Assembly: GCA_027943335.1 (NCBI GenBank)
Contig: BSBK01006024.1
Location: 134,001 to 198,000, forward strand
From: Chamaecyparis obtusa
Lineage: Eukaryota; Streptophyta; Pinopsida; Cupressales; Cupressaceae
DNA length: 64,000 bases
Direction of reading: 5' to 3'
Shown here: positions 58,329 through 64,000 of the stretch, piece after piece
Layout of the letters: every line of letters begins with the position of its first letter
Numbering within the stretch: the first letter of the stretch is position 1
Made by a program: the position numbers and the translations under genes
Notes under the pieces: model-generated
Seen by the model: only the letters and a program-made list of their open reading frames with translations
What the model was told of the DNA's origin: nothing
The model's database searches: none

Positions 58329-60362
58329 ATGTTGGACTTATGGAACTTAAAACAAAATCAAGGGGAATCCTTTGTCATTTTCTTGCAAAGGTGGAGACGA
58401 CAATGCTCTCGCTACTCTAGGACCATTCCTGAAGATGAGAAGATTGACATCCTTATTAGCAACTTGGTTCCTGAGATGCAGTATGAAGTTAGGAAGATGG
58501 TCTTTGATTCCTTTGACACCATGATTGAAACCACATGCAGGATTGAGGATGTTTTGAAAGATCAAGGAATTTTGACCAACAACAAAAACAACAATGGTCA
58601 AAATAACAACTCTAATAAGGATAAAGGAAAAAACTCACATTGGAATAGGAACAAACAAATGGTCAATGATGGAGTTGTGGACTCTTCTCAACCCAAAGAT
58701 CAAGTTGTTCTTCACCTGTCTAACGCATTTCAAGCCATGAAGCTCAACTCATCTAACCAACAAGAGTATAAGCCAAGATATCAAGATAAGCCTAAGAAAG
58801 AGAGGCAACAGTTTTTGAAATTTGGTGATTCATATGAGGATGTCTTCAAAACACTCATTGCCAACAACCTTGTGCATCCTCAAGATCCAGCAAAGCATCA
58901 TATACCTAATGTTAAGCCACATTGGTGGGATGAGAAAGCCTTCTGCAAATTTCATAATGGCATTGGACATAATATTGAAAATTGTTGGAAACTTAAGCAT
59001 ATCATCCAAGATCTCATTGAGAATGGAAAACTTCAGATAGATGGGTTGAACACCAATGCTGATCATAAGGCTTTTAAAGAACCTTTTCCCAAGTATGAGA
59101 AGGGGGAAACCTCTAAACCTAACAATGGCAAGGCTGAGATCAATTACACTTACACAGCTGCGGAGAATGTTGTCAACATGCTTGAAGTTGTGGAAGAAAA
59201 TGTCAATATGATGAGAAATAAAGATCCCTATGGTTATGATCTAGACATGGACTCTCCTCCTATCTTTGATGAAGAACCTGTTGTGGTGCTAAGGGGTCCT
59301 AACTCTAGAATGTCATCCCAAGCTCTTAATGTTGTCACGCGAAGTCAAGGTCTCTTTATCATCAAAGGACCCAGTTCAAGTCAACCCAGTAAACCAAAGC
59401 AAGTGGCATCCAAGAATGTCACCTCAAAACCAGCAGTTAATCCTAAAATGAGTTATAATCTTGTCGATCAGTTGCAGAGAACCCCAGCTCAGATTTCAAT
59501 CTTTGAGCTCTTAGAGTTGTCCCCAAGACATAAGCAAGTCCTTGAGGATGCCTTGCGCGCAGCAAATGTCCCTAACAACTTAGATGTCGATCAATTCCAA
59601 AACATAGTTAATCATATCGCTAGCCCTCATTACCTTACTTTTTCAGAGGATGATGATAAAGCTTTGAGCCACCCACACAATCTTGCCCTTCATATTGAAG
59701 TCATGATCCACAAAACCCGTGTCAGGCATGTGTTGATAGATGGGGGTGTTGGGCTTAATGTTTGTTCTTTGAGTCTTTTGAAGATATTGGGTTATTCAGA
59801 AGAAGTCATAGATACCAGAAAGAAGATCACAATAAAAGCCTACGATGAGGCGGAAAGAAGTTCCAAAGGGTTGGTCATCCTTCCTCTTAGGATTGATCCT
59901 AATGAGAAGGATATTTTGTTTCAAATTGTTGATGCTGGTCCTCTGGCATACAACATCTTACTTGGTAGACCATGGATTCATGATATGCAAGCAGTGCCCT
60001 CTACCTACCATCAGTGTGTTAAGTTCCCCTACAATGGAGTAGAGATTTGTATACCTAGGGATAGCACATTATGTGTCAACTCAATTTCAGCAAGTACTCA
60101 TGTTCCCCTCAATAGAGAAGTAGAAGATTTCAATGCAATCTTAACAGAATGCAAAGACAAATTCAAGTTGGTAGACCTTGGTGTAGGGGGGTATCAACTT
60201 AACTCTTTTACAAAGCTTCCAGTTTCACCTAGGTCTTATGGCAAGCCTTCACAAGAAGTGAGACCTTCCTCTTCAACTATGACTTTATTTGGTACATTCG
60301 TAGAGTCCTTAGTGCCTATTCAAGATGAGAAAGAAGAAGTAGCTATTAAAGACTGGATTTAG
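58329..60362 (+). pseudogene. Tat gag C-terminus and protease (677 codons open)
   Basis: The longest open frame in the window. It begins in the gag core (LWNLKQNQGESFVIFLQRW), then has FCKFHNGIGHNIENCWKL, the Tat-type CX(n)H..NC zinc-like motif. After a disordered linker, protease occupies about residues 450-580: VRHVLIDGGVGLNVCSLSLL, then YNILLGRPWIHDMQAVPSTY. The family usually has D-N-G-S or DSG here, so GGVG is a change. It ends at TAG 60360 in mid-polyprotein. Confidence 0.9.
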
Positions 60363-61480
60363 AGAGAAGAGAAATACATGCACAATGAGAACTTCTCTCC
60401 CTCTCCTAAGGCTTATGGAAGAGGGTATACTTTTGTCAAGCAGATGAGCTATCTTGGACATGGCCCTCTTAGTCATAGATTGGATGCTAGAGTTGAACCT
60501 CTTGATCATGTTATTTTTGGATGCAAGTCTAAGAAGACGGTTGGCCTAGGATTTGCGAATCATAACAAGAACACTACTCCTATCCTTGATAAGTCGGATA
60601 GTGAAGATGAACCAAAATACATGCCTAATTTGACAAATCAACAAGATATGTGTGAAGATTGGGTCCCTTCCACTAATCTCCTTTGGGGAGATTCAGATAA
60701 TCCAATTGCTCATGCGACAGTTGCGACCTTAGAACAAGAAGAATCAAATGTAGAAGATCCCATCAGAGAACGTCAACAAAAGAATATTGTTCGTTTCATG
60801 GAGAGAGATGTTACCCTTGATGACATTAGAGCTTCCACATCAAGATGTCCCAAACCTTCATGGTGTAAACATCCTAGTCGGGATTCAAAAACAGATTCAC
60901 ATGAGTATGAATGGGACTCTCTCTGATCCTTCCACAATTGACATGGATGTAGATGTCATCCACACTTATAGTTCTCAACCCGAGGTAGCTAACGAGTCAC
61001 ATGTAGGATTAGAGGATTTGAACCCACATGTTGCCTTAGTGGACGATTCTTCACTTGTTAGGACGAATTTTGATTTGGGTAGCTTAGAAGGATACTTGAC
61101 AAACTCCAACTCTTTGGTCACCAGAGATGATATCATTCGTATCCATAACCTTGAACCAGCCATTGACTTACCTCTTGCTCATCCTAACCTCATTGATTGG
61201 TCCCAACGCCATCGAGAACCTGAGCTCTTAACATTCCAAAATGACTATGAGATAACCTGTTACTTGAATGCCATTGAACCCGTAGTCTCTTCTACCAGTG
61301 AACCGACTACCAGCATGACAGAGCCAGACATCAAGTACCTTAGTCACAAAATAAAAAGAAAAGAAAAAAAGAAAAAGAGTTATGATGGTGAAAACCACTG
61401 TGTGGCAGTGTCCGAACCAAAAAAAGTAAAAATAAATGATGTATCCAAGGGTGAAAACCTCTCTGAGGCGCCTAAGGATG
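60363..61480 (+). pseudogene. Tat protease to reverse transcriptase linker
   Basis: Frame 60378-60926 (acidic, with RGYTFVKQMSYLGHGPL) and, after a shift at a CTCTCTCT run near 60915, frame continuing from 60930. The segment is low in recognisable motif, as usual between protease and reverse transcriptase in this lineage. A Lys-rich run (61350-61380) interrupts an acidic stretch. Confidence 0.75.
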
Positions 61481-62804
61481 AGGTACTTGATCGTTTCCCT
61501 GGCTACTTTCAAGACAAATCTTCAATTCTTGTTGAGCTAACACAAGCAATCAACTTGGGTACAAATGAGGCTCCACAGATAGTACATTTGGCTCAGTCCT
61601 TGTTACCACAAGAAAAAGAAGCTTACACTAAGTTCTTACAGAAAAATAAGATCAATTTTGCATGGACTTATTCAGATATGCCAGGGTTGGACACTAATCT
61701 TATCATGCATCACTTGTCCATAGCTCCGGGTGTAAAATCGGTCAAACAGAAATTGAGAAAGATGCATCCTCACATAGCTCTTTTAGTCAAAGCAGAATTA
61801 GAAAAACTCCTTGGTGCTGGATTTATAAGAGCTATTGACTATGCTGAATGGATATCAAACATTGTACTAGTTTCCAAACATGACAAGTCCATTCGAATTT
61901 GCACAGATTTTAGAAATGTCAATAGAGCATGCCCAAAGGATGATTTTCCACTCCCTAATATAGACATTATAGTGGACATGACTGCGGGTTATGAGATTTA
62001 TTCCTTGATGGATGTTTTTTTGGATACAATCAGATTAAGATAGCTCATCAAGATCAAGAAATGACTGCATTCACTTGTGCATGGGGTACCTATTGTTGGA
62101 ACGTTATGCCTTTTGGATTAAAAAATGCAAGAGCCACCTATCAACGAGCTATGACAACTATTTTTCATGACATGATGCATAAAAACATGGAAGATTATGT
62201 GGATGACACTTTGGCCAAGTCTAAGAAAAGAGACACACATTTAGATGATTTAGAAGTCATTTTAGATCGCATGGAACAGTTTCAATTAAGGTTAAATCCT
62301 AAAAAGTGTGCATTTGGTGTCACCTCTGGAAAACTTCTAGGATTCATCATTTCAGCAAAAGGAATAGAGGTAGACCCAGAAAAAGTCCAAGCAATCATGG
62401 ATATGCCACCTAAAAACATTAGTCAAATGAGGAGTCTTCAAGGACACCTTCAATCCATAAGGAGGTTCATTTCACAGTTGGCAAATAGAGCTCAACCTTT
62501 TAACAAGAACTTACACAAAGGAGTCAAATGTGTTTGGAATGAGGATTGTCAAAAGAGCATAGATCAAATCAAGAAATACTTGGCAAATCCTCCCATTTTA
62601 ATTCCTCCTATCCTAGGGAAACCACTTATTTTATACATTTCAGCAACAGAATCTTCCTTGGGGGCATTACTAGCTCAACTTGATGAACATGGGAAAGAAA
62701 GAGCAATATACTACATCAGTTGTCTTCTTGTTTCATATGAGGTTAACTACACCAGTATTGAGAAAGCTTGCCTTGCAGTTGTGTTTGCTTCCCAAAAGTT
62801 GTGA
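61480..62804 (+). pseudogene. Tat reverse transcriptase and RNase H
   Basis: Reverse transcriptase begins around LRKMHPHIALLVKAELEKLL and GFIRAIDYAEWISNIVLVSK, with ICTDFRNVNRACPKDDFPLP. A T-run near 62015 shifts the frame in the YSLMDVF-GYNQIKI segment. It continues TYCWNVMPFGLKNARATYQR, then the catalytic EDYVDDTLAKS. RNase H follows: LYISATESSLGALLAQLDEH, ERAIYYIS, YTSIEKACLAVVFA. The usual DAS of RNase H reads SAT, so a catalytic Asp is lost. It ends at TGA 62802. Confidence 0.92.
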
Positions 62805-62810
62805 CATTAC

Positions 62811-63626
62811 ATGCTTGCGCACACAATACACCTCATAGCAAAAATTGATCTACTCAAGTATCTACTCGATAAGGCTGCCCTCACAGGTAGACTTGCTAAA
62901 TGGATGATGATCCTTTCTGAGTTTGACATAGATTACATTGAGCGTAAAGCAATCAAAGGACAAGCCATAGTAGATCAATTGGTTGATTTCCCAATACAAG
63001 ATAGTGCACCTATTCAAGTTGACTTCCTAGATGAGCACCTCATGTATATGACTGAAAGAACGTGGAGGATGTTCTTTGATGGATCCTTTATGCAAAATGG
63101 TTCAGGAGCTGGTGTGTTGTTTGTTTCTCCTCATGGGTACATGATTCCTAAGTCTTACAAGTTATTGTTCCCATGTACAAACAACATTGCTAAGCACGAA
63201 GCTTTGACAAATAGACTTAAAATGGCCATAGAAGGGAGAATCACAGAGTTACACATCTATGGGGATTCACAGCCGATAATCAACCAAGTCAATGAACAAT
63301 ATCAAACAAAAGATGAGAAACTAATACCTTATAAGAAAATGGTTGATTCCTTGAAACGATACTTCACATTTGTCACATTTCAGCAAATCCCTAGAGCAGA
63401 AAACAAAACAACTGATGCTATGGCTACACTTGCTTCACTCCTTCAATTAGAACAACATGAATCCAAATTTGAATTCCTAGTGGAAGAGCTACATCACCCT
63501 ATTTATGAATCCCAAGAAAGCCATGTCATTTGTACCCTTGTTGGTCATGAGTCATCCCGTTATGGTGCCATTTACTCATACCTTCGTGATGGCATTATTC
63601 CTGAAACCTTTAACCAATCTGAATGA
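62811..63626 (+). pseudogene. Tat RNase H end and second (archaeal-type) RNase H
   Basis: The first part ends RNase H (KYLLDKAALTGRLAKWMMIL, then EFDIDYIERKAIKGQAIVDQ). The second RNase H starts WRMFFDGSFMQNGSGAGVLF with a catalytic Asp, then NIAKHEALTNRLKMAIE with the Glu, LHIYGDSQPIINQVN with an Asp, and ENKTTDAMATLASL with the last. This extra domain defines Tat elements. All four acidic residues look present. Confidence 0.9.
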
Positions 63627-64000
63627 AGAAACCTTACCCGAAACGCCTCTCGCCATACCTTTATCTCTGGTGATTTGTATAGGAGGGGTCTAGATGGAAC
63701 ACTTCTTAGATGCTTAGAAAAGGAAGAATCCGACCAAGTGTTAGTTGACATTTATGAGGGCCTCCGTGGGGGACATTCCAATGGTCTTGCCATGGCTCGA
63801 AGGTTGCTTAGGGCAGGGTACTATTGGCCTACGATACAGATTGATGCAGTAGCTTTTGCAAAGTCATGTGAAAAGTGTCAAAAACATGGTAACCTGATAC
63901 ATGCTCCAGGTAGGGAGCTCATTCCTTCTATATCTCATTGGCCATTTTAGCACTGGGCCTTTGATCTTGTTGGGCAGATTCATCCCAACTCATCAAGTGG
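63627..64000 (+). pseudogene. Tat integrase N-terminus (cut by window)
   Basis: In frame after a stop at about 63624, it gives YRRGLDGTLLRCLEKEE, the zinc region GGHSNGLAMARRLLRAGYYW and CEKCQKHGNLIHAP, then a TAG and HWAFDLVGQIHPNSSSG with the first catalytic Asp at the window edge. The TAG stands where Gln is plausible. Confidence 0.88.

Larger units (their letters stand above)
53730..64000 (+). mobile_element. Tat-type Ty3/gypsy element, right end beyond the window
   Basis: Order seen: LTR, tRNA-Lys-type primer site, leader of about 2.1 kb, gag, protease, reverse transcriptase, RNase H, a second archaeal-type RNase H, integrase start. The second RNase H between the usual one and integrase is the mark of the Tat lineage. 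At least four frameshifts and several stops disable it, but it is less decayed than the gypsy remnant it split. Confidence 0.92.

Overview
The window is a gene-poor stretch of a large plant nuclear genome built almost wholly from nested, decayed transposable elements. Plant origin rests on the Ty1/copia and Ty3/gypsy (chromovirus and Tat-type) domain sets, primer-binding sites matching plant tRNAs, an L1-type LINE with a plant-style RNase H end, hAT-like elements, and captured fragments of plant gene families (MCTP C2 protein, subtilase, PPR). The low gene density, long AT-rich intergenic DNA and old nested insertions fit a conifer or other gymnosperm best, but that is inference. No intact host gene was recognised.

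Layout. 1-3355: 5' LTR, primer site and leader of a Tat-like gypsy element on the minus strand, running off the left edge and abutting a LINE. 3356-9843: LINE 3' part (zinc-binding tail and RNase H), split by a 4.7 kb non-autonomous copia-like element (TSD CTTCT) carrying a palindromic tandem array. 11378-16610: complete but decayed copia element (TSD CTCTT). 18136-26772: a copia-like solo LTR flanked by a 29-bp imperfect repeat and itself split by a complete chromovirus (TSD GATTA). 28484-28738: possible exon remnant. 30300-33793: chimeric retroelement whose interior is one long decayed frame fused from several host gene fragments. 34400-36522: LTR-like DNA split by a solo LTR (TSD AAAGA). 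37690-43136: gypsy LTR and gag split by a 2.9 kb insertion that holds a tRNA-like sequence and a GC-rich series of hairpins. 44385-46990: copia gag and LINE RNase H remnants. 49000-53729: an old gypsy gag-protease remnant interrupted by two related hAT-like elements and an AT-rich insertion. 53730-64000: a Tat-type gypsy element with two RNase H domains, cut by the right edge in integrase.

Decay is mainly nonsense changes to TAG or TGA at positions where related proteins have Gln, Arg or Trp, as expected from deamination of methylated cytosine, plus a few frameshifts in short runs. The most unusual items are the chimeric gene-capture element (30.9-33.8 kb), the hairpin series whose inner stems change sequence but stay paired (39.8-40.8 kb), the 143-bp palindromic array (6.3-6.8 kb) and the hAT-like pair with 8-bp target duplications. 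All identities come from reading the sequence; no database search was possible.
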